64,000 nucleotides of DNA from Tethya wilhelma (Eukaryota > Porifera > Demospongiae > Tethyida > Tethyidae). Location: positions 70,117 through 134,116 of the forward strand of contig CAXIPT010000036.1 in the NCBI GenBank assembly GCA_964030475.1, read 5' to 3'. Both the position numbers and the translations under genes were made by a program. Position 1 is the first letter of the stretch, and each line of letters starts with the position of its first letter. This document shows positions 36,056 to 47,460 of the stretch, piece after piece. The notes under the pieces are model-generated. The model worked only from the letters and a program-made list of their open reading frames with translations, ran no database searches and was not told where the DNA came from.

Positions 36056-36284
36056 TATAGAAGAAGTATAGAAATGAGAGCCAATGAACAATTAACCTAC
36101 CACTTGCTCTGGGTCTCTTAATTGATGCACAAACTACGACTGATAATTTTTAACAGTTTCTTACCAGCTTAACTAAAGCCCATCAATCTATAATATAGTT
36201 CTGGGGCTGCTCCATTTTGCAATCAAAGACCTTAATTTTTTAAAACTTTTGATTAAGTCTCACTGTATCTATGTGGAACTATAT

Positions 36285-36862
36285 ATATACAATTACACGG
36301 CAATTCGTCGAACATGTGGGTCTTGCAAACCGCTTGACGCATTAATACATCAAGGCTGCCTTAGCCACTATTTTGCAAGCAAAGCAATTAGCCCTGAACT
36401 TTATACTTTATATATGAATAGGTAAGGGACTACTCTACTATAAATTCAAGTCAGAATTGGAACTGCTACTAAGGCGTGGCGCTACTTGCCGCTGAGCAAC
36501 AGATGGTCACGATCTTCGAGATCACAATGGTAGAGTTTAAAGCGACTCAACCTTTTTAGAGGGTAAGCTTGAAACTTGCTACATAGATACAGGGATAGTT
36601 AGGCTATATAGCCATATATAGCATTGCTTTTGTAAGCCTGGTTGGCTAGCTGGAAAAAAGCTTTAGATGTACGTTAGGCCTTTTTTTCCTACAAAGCTTC
36701 ACTAAGCAACAAGACTTGGAGGTTAGTTAGCTTGATTGCTGCTTAGCTGCATCATATAAAAAGCTTTACCTAATCTTTGCTTGTAGAAGAAAGGGCGTAG
36801 CTACTAAAAATTCGTCGTATGACATCATTCACTTACAAAAGAATTTAGCGTACATAATCGGT
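36285..36862 (-). mobile_element. Unclassified element ('element X'), copy 1
   Basis: About 580 bp with ends resembling 'cataatcggttatg'. It is matched by 40308-40927 in the opposite orientation and by the outer part of the right palindrome arm (38633-39081). No open frame. Confidence 0.6.
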
Positions 36863-37035
36863 TATGCTGCTTTGAAGTGCTACCTATATTCCCATAATTA
36901 TATAAATAATGCTGCAAGATGGCAGCAAAATGTACTCTGAATATTGATGTAGCATATAATTATGATATCATGCCAATTTGTTGAAACCATGACTATTTCC
37001 CTTACTAGCAAAATTTTTCCATTATTCTGTTACAG

Positions 37036-37136
37036 TTGAAAAGTATATGGCTTTCTGGGAAAAAGACTCCTCCACAGTTCAAAATCACCACTTCTTCTGT
37101 TTGTAACACTCTATTGGTCAAATTACAAGCTCCAAA
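37036..37136 (+). CDS. CAPN7: Calpain-7 exon 12: second C2-like domain
   Basis: 101 bp, acceptor ctgttacag, donor gtaagt. It encodes LKSIWLSGKKTPPQFKITTS then SVCNTLLVKLQAP. Lies in the left palindrome arm; an antisense copy is at about 38361-38461. Confidence 0.85.
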
Positions 37137-37384
37137 GTAAGTTAGGCTCAAGTAAGCACTACATACTGTAGATCGGGAAATTTTCGTCGTTAAATTTCCA
37201 TTGATGCCCATTACCGACAAATTAAACTTGGCAAAAATTTATTTTGTATGGCAATCTTTACCGAATCATCCACAATGATGAAAATTAAACTATGCGAAAA
37301 ATTTAACAAGTGAAATTTTGTTTACTAATGAAAATTTCCTGATCGATGGTACGTACGTGTACACTATACAACATTGCTTTTCAG

Positions 37385-37459
37385 GGAACTTTTTGTGTGG
37401 TTGGAAATGAACTCAAACAGTCAGTCAGACTTTCATCGTATAGATGCTGGTGCTGCTAG
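37385..37459 (+). CDS. CAPN7: Calpain-7 exon 13: second C2-like domain
   Basis: 75 bp, acceptor gcttttcag, donor gtatga. It encodes ELFVWLEMNSNSQSDFHRID then AGAA. In phase with exons 12 and 14. An antisense copy is at about 38038-38112. Confidence 0.85.
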   Translation, partial: GTFCVVGNELKQSVRLSSYRCWCC

Positions 37460-37648
37460 GTATGACAATTAACCAACTAATTTTAAAAAAAATCAAACTG
37501 TAGTATGTGTATAGACATTTTTCCAGTACGGTAGTACTGGGTACATAGGAATGGCACAGATGGCCCATTAGCGCAATACAAATATTCACGCGAATAACTC
37601 TGCAAAAACTGAGCACTTGGCTCTAAAAAGCTTCTTAAGCTACTATTT

Positions 37649-37849
37649 AGCTCTTTCTCTTTCTAATGAGCCCAAAAACATGGCCTAAAACCATCGCTAA
37701 AGTACCCAACTAACGTATGCCAAACCTCTAATTTTCTCCATCTTCTTCTTATTATTCTTCTTCTTCTTCTTCTTTTTCTATCTTCTCACGCTATATCTCA
37801 AACACCATAAGAAAAAAAGACAGGAATGGTGGTCAGAATGAGTGATGAG
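37649..37849. repeat. 201-bp direct repeat, copy 1
   Basis: Family A core plus a family C piece. Separates the two arms of the inverted duplication and recurs in direct orientation at 39082-39282. Confidence 0.9.
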
Positions 37850-39081
37850 TAAAATAGTAGCTTAAGAAGCCTTTTAGAGCCAAGTGCTCAGTTTTTGCAA
37901 GTTATTCGCGTGAATATTTGTATTGCGCTAATGGGCCATCTGTGCCATTCCTATGTACCCAGTACTACCGTACTGGAAAAATGTCTATACACATACTACA
38001 GTTTGATTTTTTTAAAATTAGTTGGTTAATTGTCATACCTGCAGCACCAGCATCTATACGATGAAAGTCTGACTGACTGTTTGAGTTCATTTCCAACCAC
38101 ACAAAAAGTTTCCCTGAAAAGCATTGTTGTATAGTGTACACGTACGTACCATCGATCAGGAAATTTTCATTAGTAAACAAAATTTCACTTGTTAAATTTT
38201 TCGCATAGTTTAATTTTCATCATTGTGGATGATTCGGTAAAGATTGCCATACAAAATAAATTTTTGCCAAGTTTAATTTGTCGGTAATGGGCATCAATGG
38301 AAATTTAACGACGAAAATTTCCCGATCTACAGTATGTAGTGCTACTTGAGCCTAACTTACTTTGGAGCTTGTAATTTGACCAATAGAGTGTTACAAACAG
38401 AAGAAGTGGTGATTTTGAACTGTGGAGGAGTCTTTTTCCCAGAAAGCCATATACTTTTCAACTGTAACAGAATAATGGAAAAATTTTGCTAAGTAAGGGA
38501 AATAGTCATGGTTTCAACAAATTGGCATGATATCATAATTATATGCTACATCAATATTCAGAGTACATTCTGCTGCCATCTTGCAGCATTATTTATATAA
38601 TTATGGGAATATAGGTAGCACTTCAAAGCAGCATAACGATTATGTACGCTAAATTCTTTTTAAGTGAATGATGTCATACGACGAATTTTTAGTAGCTACG
38701 CCCTTTCTTCTACAAGCAAAGATTAGGCAAAGCTTTTTATATGATGCAGCTAAGCAGCAATCAAGCTAACTAACCTCCAAGTCTTGTTGCTTAGTGAAGC
38801 TTTGTAGGAAAAAAAGCCTAACGTACATCTAAAGCTTTTTTCCAGCTAGTCAACCAGGCTTACAAAAGCAATGCTATATATGGCTATATAGCCTAACTAT
38901 CCCTGTATCTATCGTAGCAAGTTTCAAGCTTACCCTCTAAAAAGGTTGAGTCGCTTTAAACTCTACCATTGTGATCTCGAAGATCGTGACCATCTGTTCT
39001 CAGCGGCAAGTAGCGCCACGCCTTAGTAGCAGTTCCAATTCTGACTTGAATTTATAGTAGAGTAGTCCCTTACCTATTCAT
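37850..39081. repeat. Right arm of 1.2 kb inverted duplication
   Basis: Reverse complement of 36415-37648. It places antisense copies of CAPN7 exons 12 and 13 in CAPN7 intron 13. Its outer edge (39081) falls inside element X. Confidence 0.92.
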
Positions 39082-39282
39082 AGCTCTTTCTCTTTCTAAT
39101 GAGCCCAAAAACATGGCCTAAAACCATCACTAAAGTACCCAACTAACGTATGCCAAACCTCTAATTTTCTCCATCTTCTTCTTATTATTCTTCTTCTTCT
39201 TCTTCTTTTTCTATCTTCTCACGCTATATCTCAAACACCATAAGAAAAAAAGACAGGAATGGTGGTCAGAATGAGTGATGAG
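39082..39282. repeat. 201-bp direct repeat, copy 2
   Basis: Near-identical to 37649-37849 (a few substitutions, such as catcgct to catcact). Continues into a family C-like end up to about 39460. Confidence 0.9.
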
Positions 39283-39554
39283 TTTATTTCTGTGTGCAGA
39301 CCTAATGTTCATATCCCTAGCTCAATGACATAGTGGACACATGCAGGAATGAACTCATCACTCAATCTGACCACCATTTCTATCTTGTTTGCTTACTTCT
39401 TACGATTTTGCCATTCCTATGTTTTCATTACATTTCGAATGGTTTTTTGACTTGTTTGTTCTAATTTTTTAGAATGTTAATAATATCTGCATGTACCCTA
39501 GCAAATTCTCAAGTGGGAATAGCAGAATCTAGATCTGTACTTGTTGTCACGAAA

Positions 39555-39822
39555 TACATGAATTCTAAATAACACACACTGTGTAAGGAAAGGGTTGTTA
39601 ATCGAGTAGCTAACAAATTATTCATGAGCATAGAAATTAATGGCTGATATACAGAGAAGGCACTTTTCATCTTGTATTTAGCGATGTTGCTAGACCAAGT
39701 TTATTCGTTCAAGAATCAGCTTCTGAAAGTGTTGTGCAGAGTTATTTGTGTGAAATTTGTATTATGCTAATGGGCCATCTGTTCCATTCCTATGTACCCA
39801 GTACTACCGTACTGGGAATCAT
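39555..39822 (+). repeat. Repeat family A copy, internally deleted
   Basis: Both ends present ('ctaaataacacacactgtg' and the palindrome cccagtactaccgtactggg) but the microsatellite centre is missing. Confidence 0.75.
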
Positions 39823-40179
39823 TGCCAATTTCAGTAACTTTTGCTTCAATTTTCTGGCCACATATTTCAACACAGGGTTTAACTGTTCATGAGGACCCAC
39901 AGTATCACTTAGGTTGTGCCACACTAACACTTCTTTGGGCTTCAAAATACAGCATAACTGACTTCACTGCATTGCAAAATCATTATTGCTGTTATTCAGC
40001 GCATAGTGCAATGTAGTTACACAGGAGATATAAATAGTAAAAATTTACTATTAGCTACTTGCAAAGCTTCCAGTGCTTTTCAGACCGCCATCCTTAGCTA
40101 TTGGCCTGGTGATTGTTGGGGGTACTTTTGTGGACAAATGCAATTCGAGCATTCTTAGAGAAAAATTGCCGCGAGATAG

Positions 40180-40305
40180 AAAAATAATGAGAAGAAGAAG
40201 AAGAAGAAAAAAATGGCGAAAATTGGAGGTTTGGCATATTTTAGTTTGGTACTTTAGCAGCCATGTTTTAGGGCTCATTAAAAAGAGAAAGAGCTAAATA
40301 ATAGC
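40180..40305 (+). repeat. Repeat family A fragment
   Basis: Holds the AAG tract and the 'atggcgaaaattggaggtttggcat' block only; cut at 40305 by element X. Confidence 0.7.
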
Positions 40306-40307
40306 TT

Positions 40308-40927
40308 AACCGATTATACGCTCAATAAATTAAATTTTTAATTTTTAGTAGCTACGCCTTCCTTTTGTTTTTCTAATACTAAAAGAGATTGGCAAAGTTT
40401 TTTTTATGATGTACCTAAGCAACAATCAAGCTAACAATACTCCAAGTCTTGTTGCTTAGTGAACCTTTTGCTGGTAAAAAAAGCCTAATGTACGGGAGGG
40501 TCTAATATGCGAGGACATAGCTGCGCGTCTAAACCTTTTTTTTCCAGCTAGCCAACCAGGCTTACAAAAGCAATGCTATGGCTATATAGCCTAACTATTC
40601 CTGCACCTACGTAGCAAATTTCAAGCTTATCCTCTGAAGGGTTGTGGAAAAACGTCGCTCTAAACCCTACAATCATGATCGCGAAGATCGTGACCATTAG
40701 TCGCTCAGTGACGAGTAGCGCCACGCCTTACAAGCAGTTCTAACTCTGACTTGATATTTTAGTAGAGTAGTCCCTTACCTATTCGTATATGAAGTTTAAA
40801 GTTCAGGGCTAATTGCTTTGCTTGCGAAAACGTCGCTAGAACAGCCATGACGCATTAACGCGTCAACCGCGGTTTGCAACACCCACGTGTTGACGCGTTA
40901 ACGTGTCAACCGCATATAATCGATTAA
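40308..40927 (+). mobile_element. Unclassified element ('element X'), copy 3
   Basis: Ends 'cgattatacgctca' and 'ccgcatataatcgatt'. More diverged than the palindrome copies, with an extra 'gggagggtctaatatgcgag' insertion and 'acgcgttaacgtgtcaacc' near the right end. Confidence 0.65.
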
Positions 40928-41345
40928 GAAGCCTTTTAGAGCCAAGTGCCAGTTCTCGCATTTTTGCAAATGCAGCTGGTTTGTGATCATTGTGTGTGTG
41001 CACATACTGTAATCATCAGCATTTGAACTGCATAATATTAATTTTATAAACCACTTCTGATACGTAGCTGGGACTACTGTGTACACAAAGACACCACAAA
41101 TTGACGTCTCACCAAGCATGTTAACCACTGTTTCACCTTACACCTGTATCTTCTTGTACAGTATCTGCAGCTGTCTAAACGAAAGCATCCAATCATTTCC
41201 AGTTTTTTTCACTAGCATTTAGTACCCAACAAACATTCTACGATCGTTCTACGCAAACAGAGTGTAAATTATTTATTGACCTATACTATAGTACAGCACA
41301 CACAAGTTGTATCACTTTGATTATTTGTTCTCATTTTGTCTTTAG

Positions 41346-41496
41346 ACCTGGATTTGTTGTTTTGGAAGGTCATGGAGTACCCAAAGGAAGCTTTACTGTT
41401 TCAGCAGTTTGCTATAGTAAACTTCCTCCGAAGCCTGTCAACTTTTTTGTTACAGTTTTTTGTGACAATGTATTTAATTTGACTAATGAAAACTGA
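41346..41496 (+). CDS. CAPN7: Calpain-7 exon 14: C-terminus and stop
   Basis: 151 bp, acceptor gtctttag, ending TGA at 41494-41496. It encodes PGFVVLEGHGVPKGSFTVSA then VCYSKLPPKPVNFFVTV and LTNEN. It resembles the FCYLE / IPSG end of CAPN7. Exons 5 to 14 together give 310 codons without a stop or phase error. Confidence 0.85.
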
Positions 41497-42254
41497 TTGG
41501 TTTTCATTTTCTCTTTTTAGACATGCCCATTGAAGGTCAACATGTTCAGTTTCTGTACAATTATCATTGTACTAATAATTATTAATGATTATTTTGGACC
41601 ACATCTATATCATTACAACACAGCTACTGCATTGCATCCACTCATTTTTCTGTAAATGTAGAGTATAATTTTTTACAGAAACAGAACAAATGTTTCACAT
41701 GCGAGCCGTAGGTCAGGTTTGCAATTAGTCTTATATTTAAATGTCATACATTTTATGAAATGCACAATGCAACCAAATGTTATTAAACAATATTTTGTCA
41801 GACAGCTACGTACATCACTGTAGCAGTTAAGTACCATTCACTATCAGATATCATGCACACACTACATTATAATATTTAATATTAAAAATTTCAAAAAAAA
41901 TATTCCCAGTATGGTAGTACTGGCAGTAGCAGGTTTAGGCATGGTTCCATGGGTTCCATAGAACCCCTCTTTCATGCAGCTGAGACCTCACATTATAAAC
42001 AACTGTGTAGATTGAAAAACAGCATATAGTTAAACTGTTTTTGCTATTTTCTAGCCATTTTTTCCCTCAATTCTAGACTTGTTCTGGCAACTTTTAGCTA
42101 CATGTACTCTAGAGGGGAGGGGCTTAACTAGAAGTGAGTGTGGCTACTCAAGGGAGTTAAGGCACGGGTAACTCATCACAAAAAATATGCATAACAGGAA
42201 TAACTTCGTTATAATAATTATGCTATTACCATGGAAACAAAGAAATTTATTACC
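41497..42254. other. CAPN7 3' flank
   Basis: AT-rich, with a bare family A palindrome at about 41902-41921. No gene seen. Confidence 0.45.
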
Positions 42255-42775
42255 TTAAGGTTCCGGGATACTGTTTGCATTTAATTAAACGAAGCAAAAT
42301 TTTTTCGTCAATTAAAATCAGACTGAGTATTAGTTTAGTTTAAAATCGCGGAAATATGGCCATAAAATTTTTTGACGTCAAACATAGCCATAGATAAGGC
42401 AGTTCATCTTTGCTCTACTGCTTTCAGAGCTTGTTTTTTATACTGACTAGAGACTGGCGAAGAATTTTTGTGAAATACTACTTCGTAAAATAATGAAACA
42501 CTAGTACAGTGAGCAGACCTGACCTCAGCGTGAGTCAAGAATCAACATGCAAACTCTACTATTAGTATAATATTATTTCACAAGCAAGTAAGAAATTTTT
42601 TAAAAACTCTTTGCTAGACCCTCACAATTACAATTGGATTTCTGCGTGTCTGCCTTGATTCACTCCACTAAGCCTACTGGTGCAAATATTTGACGTCAAA
42701 AAAATTGCTAAATTTTGAGCTCTTTGCTAAACTTGTGCTAAGTACATAATCAAATTTTGCACGCTTTTGTGCTTA
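42255..42775. mobile_element. TTAA element, right end missing
   Basis: TTAA then ggttccgggatactgtttgc, then sequence colinear with 27556-28060. I cannot find the right TIR, so the copy is truncated. Confidence 0.7.
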
Positions 42776-43740
42776 GCTAGTATAAATTAGATCATGTGAG
42801 TACTAGTTTTACAAAGAAAAGAAGCTAATACTGATACATTAATTTTAGCTATTTAGTGGAGAAGAAAAGGAATAACTAATCCTAAATGTATAAGTACTCA
42901 TTTTTTAATCATTTTGTTTCATTTCATGGGGGTAAATAAAATATTAAACCTAAGATTGCTTCTACTTGATGATACTGGAGTTTGTGAAGAGTGTACAGGT
43001 TGTTATAGAGATCGATGACAACCGTTTTGTAAGAGAGTCGTGAATGGGGTGTGATTTGATTTTTGCGATAAAATTAATTGTTCCACTCAAAGTGTATCGG
43101 TTTAGACAAAATACCAGAAAGTTTTTGGAGTTTCAAATATTGTGCAAGAAACAAGTGACACTATAGAACTATCTTCATTGTGTATATATTGTTTATATCC
43201 TTGGAGTAGTACAGATTAAAGTGGAAAACAAACTGTCAAAATTGCTCTATCAGCAAAACATGAATCATTGATTTATGAAGTTTGACCTCCTACATGACTT
43301 CAGATCTTGTTGCAGCAATAGCTATAGGATGGTTGTTTTCTTCAGCTTTCAGATTTAAGGAGAGAGCCTAATATCACATGAATGACATAAGGGTATACAT
43401 GTCCTTTGACCCCTGCAGCTGCAGCAATTAAGCGGAACAAGGCTATGAAAACATTCCTCATCATTCAATTTGCTGGGCCTCAAAGCACAGCATTCAGACA
43501 TGCTGAAAAGCCTCAGATCAATTTCAGAAACTATTTCGTTGAATACTGTTAGATCTTGTGGTTATATGCTACTTTTAATGCAGTACAATATACTGGGTAC
43601 ACACAGGAGTGTAGAGAAATGGGGGGGCTAACTTTGCGTGCAAAGTGCACCAAACAATTTTGGACTAGAAACCACCCCCACTAATTAAAATCACGTAATG
43701 ATGATTATTGGTAATTACAATTGGATCGTGTAATTAGAGT
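42776..43740. other. No gene recognised
   Basis: AT-rich sequence without exon signals or complete elements that I can support; many stops in every frame. Confidence 0.4.
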
Positions 43741-43845
43741 GTGATAAGTGCTTTTATTATATACTTATATAGGTACTATACTAAGTTAAGTACTGAGGTA
43801 GAGGGCAATAACTTCTGGTATTGCCCTGCGGTTATTGCCTGCTTG
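43741..43845. repeat. Dispersed repeat with GGGCAAT palindrome
   Basis: Close match to 14640-14720, including 'ctatactaagttaagtac' and the gggcaat...attgccc palindrome. Confidence 0.65.
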
Positions 43846-44387
43846 CAGAAATTTTTTCGTGCTATGATCAGCCATGCAATCACGCTGCGCAAAATACGGT
43901 ATAAAAGAAGCTTATGGCTGCATAGAAACCACTGCCAGTTTTTTTGTGAATGCTTGGAGAGGTAAAAGGTACGCTAGTCATACTATAGTTCGTTGACACA
44001 GAGAAAGCTTCAGTACAAGCGAGTCAGCTACTAAATGAACAGCAAAACCCCACCCATATTATATCTGGTAAACAAAACACTGCCCATTGCTGTAGACAGA
44101 AGGGAGTCAAACTCGTCGAAGGCATTGAAGCTTCTTGATAGTGCCTGAAACCAGGAGAAAACTGTGCTCTTGCTATGGCCACTACTCCTGCAGACCTGCT
44201 TCAAGCTCATTTTTTTCGTGGCTAACTGTACTAGTACTAGTGCTGTACTATCAGGGGTGTAGAAAGCAAATTTTATGTGCAGCACCATGAATATTTATGT
44301 AGCTTATAAATATTATAATTAGTAAAGTTAGAGTTATACCCTCTAATTTTTTGCTGAAACATACCTTTAATAGCAGATTTTTGTTAG

Positions 44388-44465
44388 CCTTGATCCCAGG
44401 CCCCTCCCTTAGCTTTTTTTGCAAAAAACGGCAGAGGGCCTGGTCGCCAATCTCACGTGAGGTAG
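44388..44465. repeat. Hairpin end of CCCAGGC-type element
   Basis: 'cccaggcccctccctt' is followed about 40 bp later by 'gagggcctgg' and 'tcgccaatctcacgtga'. Same architecture as 44825-44905. One end only. Confidence 0.65.
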
Positions 44466-44824
44466 ACAAGTGGTAGACAGGTAAAAATTTCACCCATGCA
44501 AAAATGCATGGTGTCGTTGCCTGGTTTTTGTTCTGCTGGCTGTATTTTCTGCTGCTTAATCTTGAGCAAAAGTCATACCAAGCGATTACACATGAGCGCT
44601 AGCAGGTATATTTCTCTAAAATTACTTGCATTAGCTGAGTTCGTAGTCTACGGATGAAAAAGTAACTCAAAAGCCTAGGTATAAGGCCTCGAGGCTAGTA
44701 GCCATCGTGACAGCCCAAGCGCGTCTATCTAACCTACAACACTGAACTACTGCTAAATACAACAGGCCCATGCAGTGCTAGAACTCAGCCAGCTGAGCTA
44801 CTTTCATCATTGTCAGGGACTAAA

Positions 44825-44905
44825 ATCTAGCCTCGTTCCCAGGCTCCCCCTCTTAGTACGGAAGGGAAAAGGGGGAGCCTGGTCGCCAATCTCACGTGAC
44901 ATACG
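44825..44905. repeat. Hairpin end of CCCAGGC-type element
   Basis: Starts tagcctcgttcccaggctcc, folds with gggggagcctgg and is followed by tcgccaatctcacgtgac. One end only; the complete relative is 45266-45531. Confidence 0.7.
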
Positions 44906-45072
44906 TCACTGGCAAATACAACATATGGTGGAGAGCGCGCTCTTTGCCGGGTTTTTGCCAACAGCTTTCAAAAAAATTTTACAGTCAGTGAGATAGAGAC
45001 AGGAGGGTCAGGCAAGTGAAAAAAGAAAGTATAGTCAACTAGGAGGCACAAATTTATGCTGACTAAGCAAAC

Positions 45073-45204
45073 ATGGGATGTGCGTTATTTAGAAAGCGTT
45101 CTCAAGTTGAACCAGCTGTGACACGCACTTCAAGTCTTACTGGCAAAAAAATTAGCAAGTACTACTCACATGGGATGAACAAAACAATCATCAGTAAAAA
45201 GTGA
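45073..45204 (+). CDS. Short ORF with myristoylation-like N-terminus
   Basis: 43 codons beginning MGCALFRKRSQVEP and ending in lysines. MGC followed by a basic patch resembles an N-myristoylation/palmitoylation signal. No homologue recognised; it may be chance or a first exon. Very tentative. Confidence 0.2.
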   Translation: MGCALFRKRSQVEPAVTRTSSLTGKKISKYYSHGMNKTIISKK

Positions 45205-45257
45205 AGCGGCCATGGCCGCTATGCCTCTGACTGTACTAGTCACAACATGCTAACTAT

Positions 45258-45539
45258 AGTTAGCATAGCCTCGTTCCCAGGCTCTCTCCCAGAATATTAC
45301 ACGCTGAAAAATAGGAAGGGAGAGAGCCTGGTACACGAAATCACGTGAATGATGTTGCCCGTAGAGAGACAGTAGAGAGAGTTTGTATGGTTTCTCTACT
45401 ACAGCATACTAATCTTTCTGCGCGCGACATCATTCACGTGATTTCGCGTACCAGGCTCTCTCCCTTCTTATTTTTGTGCGCACGCGTGCGTGCATAAATA
45501 TTCACTGTGAGAGAGCCTGGGAACGAGGCTAAGTTAGCA
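45258..45539. mobile_element. Hairpin-ended palindromic element with 8-bp TSD
   Basis: Element 45266-45531 starts tagcctcgttcccaggctct and ends in the complement. It is flanked by agttagca on both sides (45258-45265 and 45532-45539). Each end also folds on itself (ggctctctccc with gggagagagcc). An 8-bp duplication suggests hAT-type (or P-type) transposition. Confidence 0.85.
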
Positions 45540-46554
45540 AAGATGCATGCCCTTGTTGATAAGTATATAATAAGTCCATTACTCAGTGTAGTTAAGGCTG
45601 CCTCAACTTTTAAAATAGCCTAATAATGCGGTACAATTTGTAGTTTGGATATTTCTTCACGAATTCAAGTTATTATATTTACCAAAACCTTACATATCGT
45701 ATTGAATGTTTGACCAATGATAGAAATATTTTCAAGTGTGAATGTCATGTGACCCACAGGGTCGGGAGAGGATGATGTCCTCTTGGAAAGACCTTAATGC
45801 AAAGATGCAGAGCTGGATATTTATGTTTACAATGTCATATTTTGTCAGAATATTGTATTTATCTTCAAGATTTTGAATCTGCTTGGAAACTTGGTCTTAC
45901 AAACTTTATTAGGTAGAAACAGAGAGAAAAAGGCCTATTTCTAAATATTGCACACCTAATTATATATGTGTATTGATTATTTCTCACTAATTAATGATTG
46001 GTACCCCAATTTCCGGGCAGATCTAATATTATATGGTTAAGATGTACTAGATAAGGGGAAAAAATGCCTCTTTAAATAAACATTCAGCTCTGCATTCACA
46101 AAACTATGTATTTTTGTCTGTAGCCACGCCCACAAGTAATATTTCATTTTCATTTTCACAATTTATATCCAATACTATAAAAATACGATGGTTATTAAGT
46201 TTGGTCTTCCAGTCACCAAGTATAGTTAAAACACGAAGGGGTAAACCTTTAATTATGTCCTTAACTTCCTTAAAATTTGAGGCATCCTTAACTACACTGA
46301 GTATTACATTCCTTTGGTCAGGCAATATGGCTAATGGCTAAAACATTGGTTCTTGACGTGCCGATCTTGGCTTGTTTCATTACTATATTACTGGCCATTC
46401 CTACACTTCTCATTTGTGAGGCTCCAAGCGAAAACCAAACGTTTGGAAATTTCCGCGAATTTTGAGTTAGCTATTCCATGTGCCTTTCCAGGATGCGCAT
46501 ATAGCACTTGCACATGGCACAAACTCATTGATAGAATAATATTATGAGAGAAAA

Positions 46555-46815
46555 CAAGAATAAAAAACATTGAAAATATAATGTGACACAGGAATGGCCA
46601 AATCATAAAAAAGAAAGGAAAAAGTGGAATGGCCGTTAGAGTGTGTAAAGAATTCTTCCTGTGGACGAAATGAAGGACTTGACACAGTAAAAAGACTATT
46701 ACATGCAGCCCATAGAAGGATTTTTTGCACTTTGTACAGCCATTCCACTTGTTCGCTTTTTTTTATGATTTAGCCATTCCTGTGTCTCATTACATTTTCA
46801 ATGTTTTTTATTCAT
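46555..46815. mobile_element. Family C palindromic MITE
   Basis: Arms 'aaaacattgaaaatataatg...aaatcataaaaaag' and inverse; the inner part carries 'gaattcttcctgtgg'. Confidence 0.75.
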
Positions 46816-47460
46816 GTTTGCTTTCATATTCTATCAATGAGTTTGTGCCGTGTGTATCAGTGTGTGTGTCCGACTGAATGTGTGATGGTGCATGTCCTGC
46901 TAGCTTACTGAATTTGCAGGACCTGCAGGCGGAGCAGTGGCATCACAAAACTTTGTTGCCTTCAGTGCTAAGTTGAGAGTAGCAAGATAGTTATTCAGAA
47001 AAGGTAGAGTTCAGGTAAGCTGTGGATTCCAAACAACGCACACTCGCCTATGTGGGAAGGGTCATCAACTTGAATTCCAATGCATGAGTTTAGAAATTAA
47101 TGGCGGCCATATGGGGAAGATGCTTTCTGTCTTGTACTGGACGAAAGACATTAAAAACTGATGCGAAGTGACTGAAGACAAAGATACCAAGTTTATTCAT
47201 TCATGAATCAGCTTCTGAGCTCCTTGCCAACATAGATGCATAAGAAGAAGAAGAAGATATGGAGAAAATTGGAGGTTTGGCATAGTTTAGTTTGGTGCTT
47301 TAGCCATGGTTTTAAGCCATGTTTTTAGAAAGAGAATGAGCTAAATAGCAACTTGAGAAGACTTTTAGTGCCAAGCACTCAGTTTTTGTAGAGTTATTTA
47401 CGTGAATATTTGTATTGCGCTAATGGGGCATCCCTGCCATTCCTGTATACCCAGTACTAC

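Larger units (their letters stand above)
36415..37648. repeat. Left arm of 1.2 kb inverted duplication
   Basis: Pairs with 37850-39081 with only scattered differences (coordinate sums stay near 75497). Contains most of element X, CAPN7 exons 12 and 13 with their introns, and a family A end. Confidence 0.92.

Noticed and set aside
44031..44493. Overlapping minus-strand frames (80 and 85 codons)
   Set aside because: They overlap hairpin element ends and show no domain or splice logic.
44740..44810. tRNA-like box A on the minus strand (gtagctcagctgg)
   Set aside because: No matching acceptor stem, poor box B and no cloverleaf; at most a tRNA-derived SINE relic.
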